Source: Luteimonas aestuarii (GTDB taxonomy: Bacteria > Pseudomonadota > Gammaproteobacteria > Xanthomonadales > Xanthomonadaceae). Taken from it: 64,000 nt of DNA. The notes beneath the pieces are model-generated. The model searched no databases. It was given only the letters and a program-made list of their open reading frames with translations, and was not told where the DNA came from. The stretch is taken from assembly GCF_004357985.1 (NCBI RefSeq), contig NZ_SMTF01000001.1:372001-436000 (forward strand), read 5' to 3'. Of this stretch, positions 48,475 through 57,087 are shown piece by piece. Position 1 is the first letter of the stretch, and each line of letters opens with the position of its first letter. The translations under genes and the position numbers were made by a program.

Positions 48475-49257
48475 ATGACCGAATCCCCCCTGCTGATCGC
48501 CGACCAGGGTGCCGTGCGCACCATCGCCGTACACCGGCCCGACAAGCTGAATGCGCTTGATTCCGCGACCATCGAGGACCTGCGCGCTGCCTTCGACGCC
48601 GCCGCCGCCGATCCCGGCGTGCGCGTGGTGGTATTGACCGGCGCCGGACCCAAGGCCTTCGTGGCCGGGGCGGATATCGGCGAGATGGCCGGCCTGACGC
48701 CCGCCGAGGGCCGCGACTTTTCGTTGCGCGGCAGCCGGATGATGCGCGGCATCGAAAAGATGCCAAAGCCGGTGATCGCGATGGTCAACGGCTTCGCGCT
48801 GGGCGGCGGGCTGGAACTGGCGATGAGCTGCCACCTGCGCATCGCCGCCGACTCGGCGAAGGTCGGCCAGCCCGAAGTCAACCTGGGCCTGATCCCCGGC
48901 TTCGGTGGCACGCAGCGACTGGTCCGCCTGTGCGGACGCGCCGCCGCATTGGAACTGTGCCTGACGGGCGCCCCGATCGATGCCGCGCGTGCGCTGCAAC
49001 TGGGCATCGTCAACCGCGTGGTACCGGCCGCCGAGCTGGAAGCCGAGACGATGAAACTGGCCTCCCAGTTGGCCAACGCCGCGCCGTTGGCGTTGCGCGG
49101 CGTCCTCGACTGCATCGACACCGGTGCGCAGACCGCGCTCGGCGAGGCACTGGAGTACGAATCCGCGCAATTCGGACTGGTGTTTTCCACCGACGACATG
49201 CGCGAAGGCACCGCGGCCTTCCTCGCGAAGCGCAAGCCTGCGTTCACCGGGCGCTGA
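48475..49257 (+). CDS. Enoyl-CoA hydratase (crotonase family)
   Basis: A 260-residue crotonase with both catalytic elements of true hydratases. The first is NGFALGGGLELAMSCHLRIA, with Glu in GGGLEL. The second is GQPEVNLGLIPGFGGTQRL, with Glu in QPEV. The N-terminus IAVHRPDKLNALDS and the oxyanion loop FVAGADIGEMAGLT are also typical. It would hydrate trans-2-enoyl-CoA in fatty-acid beta-oxidation or a related pathway. It is followed after 8 bp by a small gene coupled to nth. Confidence 0.95.
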   Translation: MTESPLLIADQGAVRTIAVHRPDKLNALDSATIEDLRAAFDAAAADPGVRVVVLTGAGPKAFVAGADIGEMAGLTPAEGRDFSLRGSRMMRGIEKMPKPVIAMVNGFALGGGLELAMSCHLRIAADSAKVGQPEVNLGLIPGFGGTQRLVRLCGRAAALELCLTGAPIDAARALQLGIVNRVVPAAELEAETMKLASQLANAAPLALRGVLDCIDTGAQTALGEALEYESAQFGLVFSTDDMREGTAAFLAKRKPAFTGR

Positions 49258-49265
49258 GTCGCGCG

Positions 49266-49619
49266 ATGGCGCCGGAGGCGTTACCCGACCCGGTCGATAC
49301 CGGACGCGTGCTCGCCCTGTTGCGCGCCGGGGACATCGATGGCGCGATCGAAGCGGGCCTGATGCAGTCAGGTCCCGAGGATGACCCAGGCCTGGCGGAG
49401 GACGATCTGATGCTGTTGCAGACCGCGCGCGCTCGCCTGCATTCGGCCTGGGCCGCCCGCGAGCGTCATCGTGCGCGTGCCGACCGCCTGGCGCGCATCG
49501 CCGCCGAGCGCGATGCGCGACGCGCCCGCCCCGCGACGGCCGCATCGAAACCGCCCCTGCCGCCTGCTGCGGCGTCCGCACTGGCACGCGCCCGCGCGAA
49601 GGCATCGGCCAAGCCGTGA
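49266..49619 (+). CDS. Small Arg/Ala-rich protein coupled to nth
   Basis: A 117-residue soluble protein. The N-terminal part is helical (TGRVLALLRAGDIDGAIEAG), the middle reads DDLMLLQTARARLHSAWAAR, and the C-terminal half is a basic Ala/Arg/Pro-rich coil. No family was recognised. Its stop overlaps the nth GTG start (GTGA), and it begins 8 bp after the crotonase, so the three are one transcript. The basic tail could bind nucleic acid, but this is only a composition argument. Confidence 0.72.
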   Translation: MAPEALPDPVDTGRVLALLRAGDIDGAIEAGLMQSGPEDDPGLAEDDLMLLQTARARLHSAWAARERHRARADRLARIAAERDARRARPATAASKPPLPPAAASALARARAKASAKP

Positions 49620-50293
49620 GCGCGGCACGCAACCCCACGCGGCGCGGCGCGCGCATGCCAGCCGCGGACGTCCGCGAACTGTTCGCGCGCCTGGCCGAAC
49701 TCGACCCCGAACCGAGCACCGAGCTCGAATACACCACGCCGTTCGAACTGCTGGTCGCGGTGATCCTGTCCGCACAGGCGACGGACGTCGGCGTCAACAG
49801 GGCCACGCGTCGCCTATACCCGGTCGCCAACACGCCCGCCGCGATCCTCGCACTGGGCGAGGACGGGCTGAAGCCCTACATCTCCACCATCGGGTTGTTC
49901 AACGCCAAGGCCAGGAACATCATCGAAGCCTGCAGGCTTTTGCTGGAGCGCCACGACGGCGAAGTGCCGCGCACGCGGGAGGCGCTGGAAGCGCTACCGG
50001 GCGTCGGGCGAAAGACTGCGAACGTGGTGCTCAACACCGTGTTCGGCGAACCGGCCATCGCCGTCGACACCCACATCTTCCGGGTGTCCAACCGCACCGG
50101 ACTGGCGCCCGGCAAGGATGTACGCGCGGTCGAGGACGCGTTGGTGAAAGTGGTGCCTTCGGAGTTCGCGATGGGGGCGCATCATTGGCTGATCCTCCAC
50201 GGCCGCTACGTCTGCAAGGCACGCAAGCCCGACTGCCCGCATTGCGTGATCCGCGACCTGTGCCGCTTCAGGGACAAGACGCCGCCGCAATAA
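49616..50293 (+). CDS. nth: Endonuclease III (DNA glycosylase/AP lyase)
   Basis: A 225-residue base-excision-repair enzyme removing oxidised pyrimidines. It shows the helix-hairpin-helix LPGVGRKTANVVL with the catalytic Lys, and the catalytic Asp in VDTHIFRVSNR. The 4Fe-4S ligand pattern C-x6-C-x2-C-x5-C (CKARKPDCPHCVIRDLC) is complete. The first 10-14 residues are basic; translation from GTG 49616 overlaps the preceding gene, while ATG 49655 would give the shorter, E. coli-like N-terminus. Confidence 0.98.
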   Translation: MSAARNPTRRGARMPAADVRELFARLAELDPEPSTELEYTTPFELLVAVILSAQATDVGVNRATRRLYPVANTPAAILALGEDGLKPYISTIGLFNAKARNIIEACRLLLERHDGEVPRTREALEALPGVGRKTANVVLNTVFGEPAIAVDTHIFRVSNRTGLAPGKDVRAVEDALVKVVPSEFAMGAHHWLILHGRYVCKARKPDCPHCVIRDLCRFRDKTPPQ

Positions 50294-50775
50294 CGAAGCG
50301 GCACCTCCGTCGGCCGCGGGCGCTGCGCGTGCCGCACGCCGCGCTGGTTTCGTCGCAGGCCGGTTCATACGCCACGGCGCCACTTCCGGGCCCGACGGCC
50401 CGCATCGCATCGTCCGCGACCTGCGCCGGTTCAAGGAAAACCGACGCGTGTGCCGTTGGCCACCCACGTCAACCGTGGCCCGGGGTCCGTTTTCGGCAAG
50501 CGAACGGCCCGCGCTTCCGGCCAGTCGGCCACCCTCCCCGGAAGTCCTGTCCGGTGGCTGGATCGACCTGCGTTGATTGCAGGAGGTGGCACGCAGGAAT
50601 GCGACGCCCTTCGATCCAACGCCCGGCATGCCCCCTCCCCCGACGGCGTGCCATCGCCTGCCCTGTGCCGATGACGACGACCCGCGCGCCCGCCCTCCCC
50701 TGCGATTGCCTGCCGCCCACCCGACCGGGATGCAACGGCTGCACCTGCCGTCGACGAAGCGGGCGGCACTGACCC
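50294..50775. other. 482-bp region upstream of the asnB-like cassette
   Basis: No credible gene was seen. Open frames on both strands lack ribosome sites and family resemblance. Around 50540-50700 the codon-like composition could be a decayed gene, but no frame can be joined to a protein I recognise. The region must hold the promoter of the five-gene cassette; no clear consensus promoter was found. Confidence 0.45.
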
Positions 50776-52743
50776 ATGTGCGGCATCACAGGCTTCGCTG
50801 GCGAGTGCGGTGGTGGCGTCGACGACCGCCGGCTGCTTCAGCGGATGATCGCAACACTCCACCACCGCGGGCCGGACGGACAAGGCATCCATGCCGCGCC
50901 CGGCATTGGCCTGGCACATGCGCGACTGGCGATCATCGACCTTGCCACCGGCCAGCAGCCCCTGCACGACGGCAGCGGATCGATCTGGACGGTGTTCAAC
51001 GGCGAGATCTTCAACTACATCGAACTGCGCGCCGAGCTGGAGCGTGACGGCTACAACTTCCACACGCAATCCGACACCGAGGTGATCGTCCATCTCTATC
51101 ATCGCGACGGCGATCGCTTCGTCGAACGGCTCAACGGCCAGTTCGCGATCGCCGTGTGGGATGCGCGCCACCATCGCCTGCTGCTGGCGCGAGACCGCGC
51201 CGGGATCCGTCCGCTGTACTACGCGATGGCGCGTGGCCGGCTGTGGTTTGCCTCGGAGGTCAAGGCGCTGCTGGAAGCGCTGCCGGAATGCGCGGCACTC
51301 GATCCCGATGGCTTGGTGCAAGCATTCACGCTGTGGGGCCCGGCCGATCCGCAGACCCTCTTCGTCGGCGTACAGAGCCTGCCGCCCGGCCACCTGCTGG
51401 TGCGCGAGGCCGATGGCACGCAAACGCTGTCGCAGTACTGGGACTGGACGTTTCCACGCGCGGGCGACGCACCGGCGTTCGCCTCCTTCGACGATGCCGT
51501 GCACGAGCTGCGCGACCTGCTGGCCGATGCGGTCCGCCTGCAGCTGCGCGCTGACGTGCCGGTCGGCGCCTACCTCAGCGGCGGCCTGGACTCCTCCGGC
51601 ATCGTGGCGCTGGCCAAGCACGCGGGAATCAGCCAGGTGCGCACGTTCTCGGTGACCTTCGACGATGCCGAGTTCGACGAGCGCGACCAGCAACAGGCGA
51701 TGGTGCGCCATCTCGGCACCGAGCACACCACGCTGCACTGCACGCAGCGCGACATCGCCGCCGCATTCCCGACCCTGGTCCGGCATGCCGAAGCGCCGGT
51801 GCTGCGCACGGCGCCGGTACCGCTGATGCTGCTGTCCGGACAGGTGCGCGCCTCCGGCTACAAGGTGGTGCTGACCGGCGAAGGCGCCGACGAAATCTTC
51901 GCCGGCTACGACCTGTTCAAGGAGGCCAAGGTGCGTCGCTTCTGGGCGCGCCGACCCGAGTCGGACTGGCGCCACCTGCTGCTCGGGCGCCTCTACGGCT
52001 ACCTCAGGCATTCGCCGGTGGGCACGCCCGGGTTCGCCCGCGGCTTCTTCGCACAAGGCATGGAACACATCGGGCGGCCGGTGTTCGCGCATGCGCCACG
52101 CTGGGCCACGTCGCGACGTGCGCTGGCGTTCCTGTCGACCGAGCTGCAGCCACGCGCGATGGCGTTCGATCCGCTGACGTTCTACGAACAACGACTCCCG
52201 CGCGAAATCGGCGAATGGACGCCGTTGGCACGCGACCAGTACGTCGAGGCGAAATCACTGATGGCCGCCTACCTGTTGTCGTCGCAGGGCGACCGCGTGG
52301 CGATGGCCAACTCCATCGAAGGCCGCTTCCCCTTCCTCGACCATCGCCTGGTCGAATTCGCCAGCCGCCTGCCGCCGCAGTGGAAGATCCGCGGACTCAC
52401 CGAGAAGCACATCCTGCGCAAGTCGCTGGCGCCGTTGCTGCCCAAGGCCATCGCCAGCCGCACCAAGCAGCCGTATCGCGCGCCGGATGCCGCCAGCTTC
52501 TTCGATGCCGGAAAGCCGGTCGATTACGTGGCCGAACTGCTGTCGCCGGAACGACTGCGCGATGCCGGCGTGTTCGATGCCGCCAAGGTACGGCTGCTGT
52601 TCGAGAAATGCCGCAATGGCCGTGCGCTCGGCTTCGCCGACAACCAGGCGTTCACCGGGATCGTCTCGACGATGCTGCTGCACGACACCTTCATCCGCCA
52701 GCGCACCTCCGCGCCGGCCCTGCCTGCCACGGGAACCGCATGA
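50776..52743 (+). CDS. asnB: Asparagine synthetase-like glutamine amidotransferase (AsnB family)
   Basis: A 655-residue two-domain enzyme. The N-terminal class II glutaminase domain starts at the catalytic Cys2 (MCGITGF) and has RGPDGQG and FNGEIFNYIELR. The C-terminal synthetase domain has the PP-loop SGGLDSS at 268-274, LTGEGADEIFAGYD and the late SIEGRFPFLDHRL. It would transfer glutamine nitrogen to an adenylated carboxylate. Its length, over 600 residues, and its neighbours (ACP, PrmC-like, NadE-like, GNAT) make simple asparagine synthesis doubtful. Relatives in exopolysaccharide or natural-product clusters amidate other substrates. It overlaps the ACP gene by 4 bp. Confidence 0.92.
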   Translation: MCGITGFAGECGGGVDDRRLLQRMIATLHHRGPDGQGIHAAPGIGLAHARLAIIDLATGQQPLHDGSGSIWTVFNGEIFNYIELRAELERDGYNFHTQSDTEVIVHLYHRDGDRFVERLNGQFAIAVWDARHHRLLLARDRAGIRPLYYAMARGRLWFASEVKALLEALPECAALDPDGLVQAFTLWGPADPQTLFVGVQSLPPGHLLVREADGTQTLSQYWDWTFPRAGDAPAFASFDDAVHELRDLLADAVRLQLRADVPVGAYLSGGLDSSGIVALAKHAGISQVRTFSVTFDDAEFDERDQQQAMVRHLGTEHTTLHCTQRDIAAAFPTLVRHAEAPVLRTAPVPLMLLSGQVRASGYKVVLTGEGADEIFAGYDLFKEAKVRRFWARRPESDWRHLLLGRLYGYLRHSPVGTPGFARGFFAQGMEHIGRPVFAHAPRWATSRRALAFLSTELQPRAMAFDPLTFYEQRLPREIGEWTPLARDQYVEAKSLMAAYLLSSQGDRVAMANSIEGRFPFLDHRLVEFASRLPPQWKIRGLTEKHILRKSLAPLLPKAIASRTKQPYRAPDAASFFDAGKPVDYVAELLSPERLRDAGVFDAAKVRLLFEKCRNGRALGFADNQAFTGIVSTMLLHDTFIRQRTSAPALPATGTA

Positions 52744-53003
52744 CCATGAGCGAAACCGCCATCCGCGACACCATCCGCGGCCACATCCTCGAGAACCTGA
52801 TGTTCACCGATGATGCCGCGAAGCTGCCCGACGACGCCTCGCTGCTGGACATGGGCGTGATCGATTCGACCGGGGTGCTGGAACTCGTGCTGCTGATCGA
52901 GGAGAACTTCTCGATGCAGGTCTTGGACACCGCGATCGTGCCGGAGAACTTCGATTCGGTCGATCGCATCGTCTCCTACGTGATGCGCGCGAAGGCCGCA
53001 TGA
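52740..53003 (+). CDS. Acyl carrier protein
   Basis: An 87-residue carrier protein. The phosphopantetheine site is Ser43 in MGVIDSTGVLELV; the usual DSL is DST here. Acidic helix II is LELVLLIEENFSMQV, and helix III lies in the NFDSVDRIVSYV segment. It is not the housekeeping acpP, which sits among fab genes. Its translation is coupled to the AsnB-like gene (ATGA at 52740) and to the methyltransferase (ATGA at 53000). A second ATG at 52746 is an alternative start. It implies that the cassette's substrate is carried as a thioester. Confidence 0.93.
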   Translation: MTMSETAIRDTIRGHILENLMFTDDAAKLPDDASLLDMGVIDSTGVLELVLLIEENFSMQVLDTAIVPENFDSVDRIVSYVMRAKAA

Positions 53004-53923
53004 CCCCCACCCCCGCCTATGCGTCACGCCTGCGCAGACTGCAGGACAACTGGCAGGCCGCGCCGGACAAGCCGGAGGAAACGCCCCGCAACACGTTGCT
53101 GGCACTGTGGTCGACCGCCGCCGGCGCGCCGCTGTCGGCGGTCAGCGCATCCGACATCGCGCTACCTGCGCTGGATGAAGACGCCGAGCGTTGCCTCGAC
53201 ACCCTCCTCGACCGACGCATCGACGGCGTGCCACTGGCGCACCTCACCGGTCGCCAGCACTTCCTTGGCATGGACCTGCTGGCCGGCCCCGGGGCGCTGA
53301 TCCCGCGCCGCGAAACCGAACTGCTGGGCCGTGCGGCGATCGCCCTGGCGCGCGAGGCCTGCGAAGGCGGGCGTGCCGCGGTGGCGATCGACGTGTGCAC
53401 CGGCTCAGGCAACCTGGCGCTGGCGCTCGTGCACCATGTCGCCGGCCTGACCGTGCATGGCGCCGACCTCAGCGAGGCTGCCGTCGCGCTGGCGCGCCGC
53501 AATGCCGCGACGCTGGCGCTCGATGCCCGCGTATCGTTCCAGGCCGGCGACCTGCTGGCGCCGTTCGAGACAGCGGCCTTCCATGGCAGCGTCGACCTGC
53601 TGACCTGCAACCCGCCCTACATCAGCAGCGGCAAGGTCGGGGCGATGCCTGCGGAAATCTCGTCGCACGAGCCCCGGCTGGCGTTCGACGGGGGCCCGCT
53701 GGGCGTGTCGTTGCTGTCGCGGTTGATGCAGGACGCACCGCGTTTCGTGCGCGCCGGCGGCTGGCTGGCGTTCGAAGTCGGGTTGGGCCAGGGCGCGGCG
53801 ATGGCCCGGCGCCTGCGCAACGATCCGGCCTGGGGCGACGTGCGCGAACTGGTGGACGATGCCGGCGCGGTGCGTGCCCTGCTCGCGCAGCGGGCGGCAT
53901 CCGGCACGGGGGCATCGGCATGA
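53000..53923 (+). CDS. PrmC/HemK-like SAM-dependent methyltransferase
   Basis: A 307-residue class I methyltransferase. It has the PrmC-type lead-in GVPLAHLTGRQHFLGMDLLA and LIPRRETELLG (101-110), the SAM motif DVCTGSGNLAL (131-141) and the N-methyltransferase motif NPPY (204-207). The family methylates glutamine or asparagine side-chain amides in release factors and L3. No prfA is adjacent, and the gene is embedded in the AsnB-ACP-NadE-GNAT cassette with 4-bp overlaps on both sides. The target may therefore be an amide made by the AsnB-like enzyme (inference). It could also simply be the organism's PrmC. Confidence 0.88.
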   Translation: MTPTPAYASRLRRLQDNWQAAPDKPEETPRNTLLALWSTAAGAPLSAVSASDIALPALDEDAERCLDTLLDRRIDGVPLAHLTGRQHFLGMDLLAGPGALIPRRETELLGRAAIALAREACEGGRAAVAIDVCTGSGNLALALVHHVAGLTVHGADLSEAAVALARRNAATLALDARVSFQAGDLLAPFETAAFHGSVDLLTCNPPYISSGKVGAMPAEISSHEPRLAFDGGPLGVSLLSRLMQDAPRFVRAGGWLAFEVGLGQGAAMARRLRNDPAWGDVRELVDDAGAVRALLAQRAASGTGASA

Positions 53924-54921
53924 GTACCGTCGACGAACGGATCGATGCATCCGTCCTCGAACTCGACTGCGAGCAGGAGGCCGCGCGCATCTGCGACGGC
54001 CTGCGCCAGGCGGTCGCGCAATCGCTGCGCCGCCGTGGCGTGGTGGTGGCGATCTCCGGCGGCATCGACAGTTCGGTCTGCGCCGCGCTGGCGGTGCGCG
54101 CGTTCGGTCCCACCCGCGTGCATTGCCTGATCCTGCCCGAACGCGACTCCGACCCCGACAGTGCCGCCCGCGCCACCCTGCTGGCGCAGACGCTGGGCGT
54201 GCAGGCCGAAACCTTCGACATCGCGCCCGCACTGGAAGCCATCGGCGCCTATGCCGCGCGCGATGCCGCGGTGCGCAGCGTGCTGCCGGAATACGACACA
54301 ACGTGGAAGATGAAGCTCGCGATCTCCGGCGGCAGCGAAGGCGCGATCAACCGCTTCCGCCTGGTGGCGCGTTCCCCCGGCGGCGAACAGCACGAACGCG
54401 ACCTGCGCCTGCACGAATACCTGACCATCGTCGCCGCCACCAGCTACAAGCAGCGGCTGCGCAAGACCATCGAATACTTCCATGCCGACCGCCTGCACTA
54501 TGCGGTGATCGGCACGCCGAACCGGCTGGAGTACGACCAGGGCTTCTTCGTCAAGAACGGCGACGGCTCGGCCGACATCAAGCCGATCGCACACCTGTAC
54601 AAGACCCAGGTCTACGCCATGGCGCGTCACCTCGGGTTGCCCGAGCGGCTGTGCAACGCGCAACCCACTACCGACACCTACAGCCTGGAGCAGGGCCAGG
54701 ACGAGTTCTATTTCGCACTGCCTTATCGCGCGATGGACCTGGCGCTGTGGGCACTGGAACACGCCGTGCCGGCCGCGCAGCTCGCATCCGCACTCGACAT
54801 CACGGCTGCACAGGCGGAGGCGGTGTACGCCGACATCCTGCGCAAGCGCCAGACCACCCGGCCTCTGCATCTGCGTCCGATCCTGTTCGGCAGCGTTTCG
54901 GTCGGGGGCCACGCGGCATGA
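53920..54921 (+). CDS. NadE-like NAD synthetase/PP-loop amidating ligase
   Basis: A 333-residue protein of the NH3-dependent NAD synthetase family. The PP-loop SGGIDSS is at 46-52; the later motifs GTPNRLEYDQGFFVKNGDG and ADIKPIAHLYKTQVYAM are NadE-like. No glutaminase (nitrilase) domain is present, so ammonia must come from another protein. The upstream AsnB-like enzyme is a possible source. The insert INRFRLVARSPGGEQHERDL is unusual. Translation is coupled at both ends by ATGA overlaps. It may act on a carboxylate other than deamido-NAD. Confidence 0.87.
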   Translation: MSTVDERIDASVLELDCEQEAARICDGLRQAVAQSLRRRGVVVAISGGIDSSVCAALAVRAFGPTRVHCLILPERDSDPDSAARATLLAQTLGVQAETFDIAPALEAIGAYAARDAAVRSVLPEYDTTWKMKLAISGGSEGAINRFRLVARSPGGEQHERDLRLHEYLTIVAATSYKQRLRKTIEYFHADRLHYAVIGTPNRLEYDQGFFVKNGDGSADIKPIAHLYKTQVYAMARHLGLPERLCNAQPTTDTYSLEQGQDEFYFALPYRAMDLALWALEHAVPAAQLASALDITAAQAEAVYADILRKRQTTRPLHLRPILFGSVSVGGHAA

Positions 54922-55958
54922 CGCAGGCCGCCACTGGCGAACCCGGATACGTAGTGGAGGCCGCGGACATGGCGCGCGACGGCGACGCCGCCATCGCCGT
55001 CTGGCGCGCAAGCCTCGGTCATGCCGAAGGGCGCGCCGCGAAGTTCGAATGGTTCTACCACTCCGCACCCGATGGCGCGCTGCTGCAGCTGCTGCGGCAT
55101 GGCAGCGACCGCGACGTGGTGGGCACGGCCGGCGTCGGCTGGCGGAGGATGCAAGCCAATGGCCGGGCGCTGCTCGGCGGCCTGCTCGCCGACATGGCGG
55201 TGCTGAGCAGTCATCGCATGCTGGGCCCCGCGCTGTCGCTGCAGCGCACGACCTGCGAACGCGCCTTGGCCGATGCCGACCTGGTGTACGGCTTTCCGAA
55301 TCCGAATGCGGTTCCGGTGGTCAAGCGGCTGGGCTACGCGCATGCCGGCGACATGGTGCTGTACGTGCGCCCCCTGCACCATGCGCCGTACCTGGCGCGC
55401 CGGATGCCCGGGCCGATGGCAAGGGTGCTGGGTGGCTTCCTCGATCTCGCCACCCAGGCGCGCGACCACTTGCGCGCGCGCTGGCCCGGTGGCCGTGCCC
55501 GGGCGCACTGGTGCGAAGCGATGGCGGCGGATCTCGCGTTGCCCGAGGCAGGCGATGGCACACCGCTGCAGGGGGTACGAAGCCGGGCCACCCTCGACTG
55601 GCGATTCCGGCGCAACCCGCTCGCGAACTTCCGCCTGCTGCAGGTGTGCCTGCCCGCGCGCGGCGCGAACGGCGCCTGGTTCGTCTGCCATCGTGCGGGC
55701 GACGTACTGCACATCGCGGACATGATCATCCCCGATGGCGCGTCACTTGCGCAGTGCCTGGCCGCGCTGTCGACCACGGCCTACGCCATGGGCTGCCAGT
55801 CCCTCTCGATCGAGTGCTGCCTGCCCGCCCATGAAACCTCCGAGCTGCACCGCAGCGGTTTCCGCGAGCGCCAGCGCAGGCCGATCTACGTCCGCTGGAA
55901 GGATCCCGGCCTGGCCGGCACGCCGCTGCGGTTCACGGCGTTCGACGAGGACGAGTAA
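54918..55958 (+). CDS. GNAT-superfamily acyltransferase
   Basis: A 346-residue protein with a GNAT-like core in the first 200 residues. AIAVWRASLGHAEGRAAKFE is followed by AGVGWRRMQANGRALLGGLL, the acetyl-CoA strand ADMAVLSSHRMLGPALSLQ, then YGFPNPNAVPVVKRLGYAHA. The C-terminal part (about 200-346) has WRFRRNPLANFRLLQVCLP and SLSIECCLPAHETSEL, a possible second degenerate GNAT domain as in FemABX-like enzymes. It is the last gene of the cassette and starts within the NadE-like stop (ATGA). It could move an acyl group from the ACP onto an amino-sugar or amine, which is inference. Confidence 0.8.
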   Translation: MTQAATGEPGYVVEAADMARDGDAAIAVWRASLGHAEGRAAKFEWFYHSAPDGALLQLLRHGSDRDVVGTAGVGWRRMQANGRALLGGLLADMAVLSSHRMLGPALSLQRTTCERALADADLVYGFPNPNAVPVVKRLGYAHAGDMVLYVRPLHHAPYLARRMPGPMARVLGGFLDLATQARDHLRARWPGGRARAHWCEAMAADLALPEAGDGTPLQGVRSRATLDWRFRRNPLANFRLLQVCLPARGANGAWFVCHRAGDVLHIADMIIPDGASLAQCLAALSTTAYAMGCQSLSIECCLPAHETSELHRSGFRERQRRPIYVRWKDPGLAGTPLRFTAFDEDE

Positions 55959-55969
55959 GCGCCACATGC

Positions 55970-55987
55970 CCCGCGCATGCGCGCGGG
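55970..55987. terminator. Hairpin between convergent genes
   Basis: The stem CCCGCGC / GCGCGGG with loop ATGC lies 12 bp after the acyltransferase stop. There is no T-tract on either side, so termination is uncertain. Confidence 0.35.
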
Positions 55988-56023
55988 AGGGGTTCGAAAG
56001 GATATCCACGCGACAGTCGCGCC

Positions 56024-56875
56024 CTACAGGTGCGCACGTTCCCGCAGCCACTTCGTCGCCACCCACTTCTCGCCCGCGACAACCGGCGCGCCGCCGTGCA
56101 GCGAGCGCGTCATCGGATGCGGGCGGTCGTAGCTGAAGAACACGGCATTGCCCTTGATCGCCGCCGCTTCGAACCGCACGTCGGGAAACGTGGTCGCACC
56201 ACCGCACTCGGGCGTGTTGAGGTACATCACCAACGACGCCACGCGTTGCCCACCGCGCCGTAGCAGCGGTTCGCTGCCAGGCAGCGCCGGGTCGAAATAA
56301 TCGTAATGCGGCTTGTACTCCGCGCCCGGCCCATAGTGCAGGATCTGCAGCCCTTCGCCGTGGTCCGCGGGCCACTCCAACAGTCGCGCGATGCGCGCCT
56401 CGATGGCGGCGAACATTGCGTCGAAGGCGCGTGGGAAGAAAGTGCCACGGCTGGTGCGCGCCTCGTGCACCAGGTCGCCACCGTTGCCGGGATCGACCGT
56501 CGTAGACCGTGACATCCGGGGACGCGCCACTTCGATCAACGCGTCGCACTCCTGTTCCGACAGCAAGCCGCCAAACAGCACGACGCGCGGCAACAGCATG
56601 TTGGCGAGCACGCATACCTTGCGGTCGCCTGCGTCCAGCACCGAGGCACCGTTGGCCACGATGGGCGCCGGGACGCGGACCGCGGGCGGCAGGCCGGTTT
56701 CGCGTGCGTTCTGGTCGAGGTGGTCGCGTACCACGCGATCCACCGCCTCCATCGCGTCGGCTTCGCTCCATCCCGCATCGCGCATCGACCTGACGACCAC
56801 GTCCGGCTCTCGCCCGGCCATCGCCTGGTCGACGATCCATCGCTCCAATTCCGGGGTGATCCGTACTTGCGTCAT
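56024..56875 (-). CDS. Prolyl 4-hydroxylase-like 2OG-Fe(II) dioxygenase
   Basis: A 283-residue protein. The C-terminal double-stranded beta-helix domain has the iron triad H190 and D192 (YKPHYDYF) and distal H260, with the 2-oxoglutarate-binding K270 (GEKWVATKW). ILHYGPGAEY and SLVMYLNTPECGGATTFP are typical of prolyl 4-hydroxylase alpha-like enzymes. The N-terminal ~50 residues form a small helical module (AMAGREPDVVVRSMRDAGWS), which looks UBA-like. The start is uncertain: 56875, or 56902 with nine extra residues; neither has a good ribosome site. It converges on the five-gene cassette. The substrate is unknown. Confidence 0.88.
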   Translation of the reverse strand: MTQVRITPELERWIVDQAMAGREPDVVVRSMRDAGWSEADAMEAVDRVVRDHLDQNARETGLPPAVRVPAPIVANGASVLDAGDRKVCVLANMLLPRVVLFGGLLSEQECDALIEVARPRMSRSTTVDPGNGGDLVHEARTSRGTFFPRAFDAMFAAIEARIARLLEWPADHGEGLQILHYGPGAEYKPHYDYFDPALPGSEPLLRRGGQRVASLVMYLNTPECGGATTFPDVRFEAAAIKGNAVFFSYDRPHPMTRSLHGGAPVVAGEKWVATKWLRERAHL

Positions 56876-57087
56876 GTCGTCATTCTGCAACAGGAAAGCC
56901 ATGGAGCGCGATGCGCGCGACCTGTCATTTCGATGCCCGTCCACGGACACAAATGGGAAAACAAAGTGTCACAGACCCCGCCTATAAATATGCCACCCGC
57001 TCCACCCTCCACTTCGCCGGTCGTTGTCGCCCGACATCGGCCTCCGTTTGCTTCGTCCACCGGACCACCATCCATCGGAGAACCCGA

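Noticed and set aside
50450..50674. A 74-codon plus-strand frame upstream of the asnB-like gene
   Set aside because: It has no ribosome site, no signal peptide or domain, and an overlapping antisense frame is equally open.
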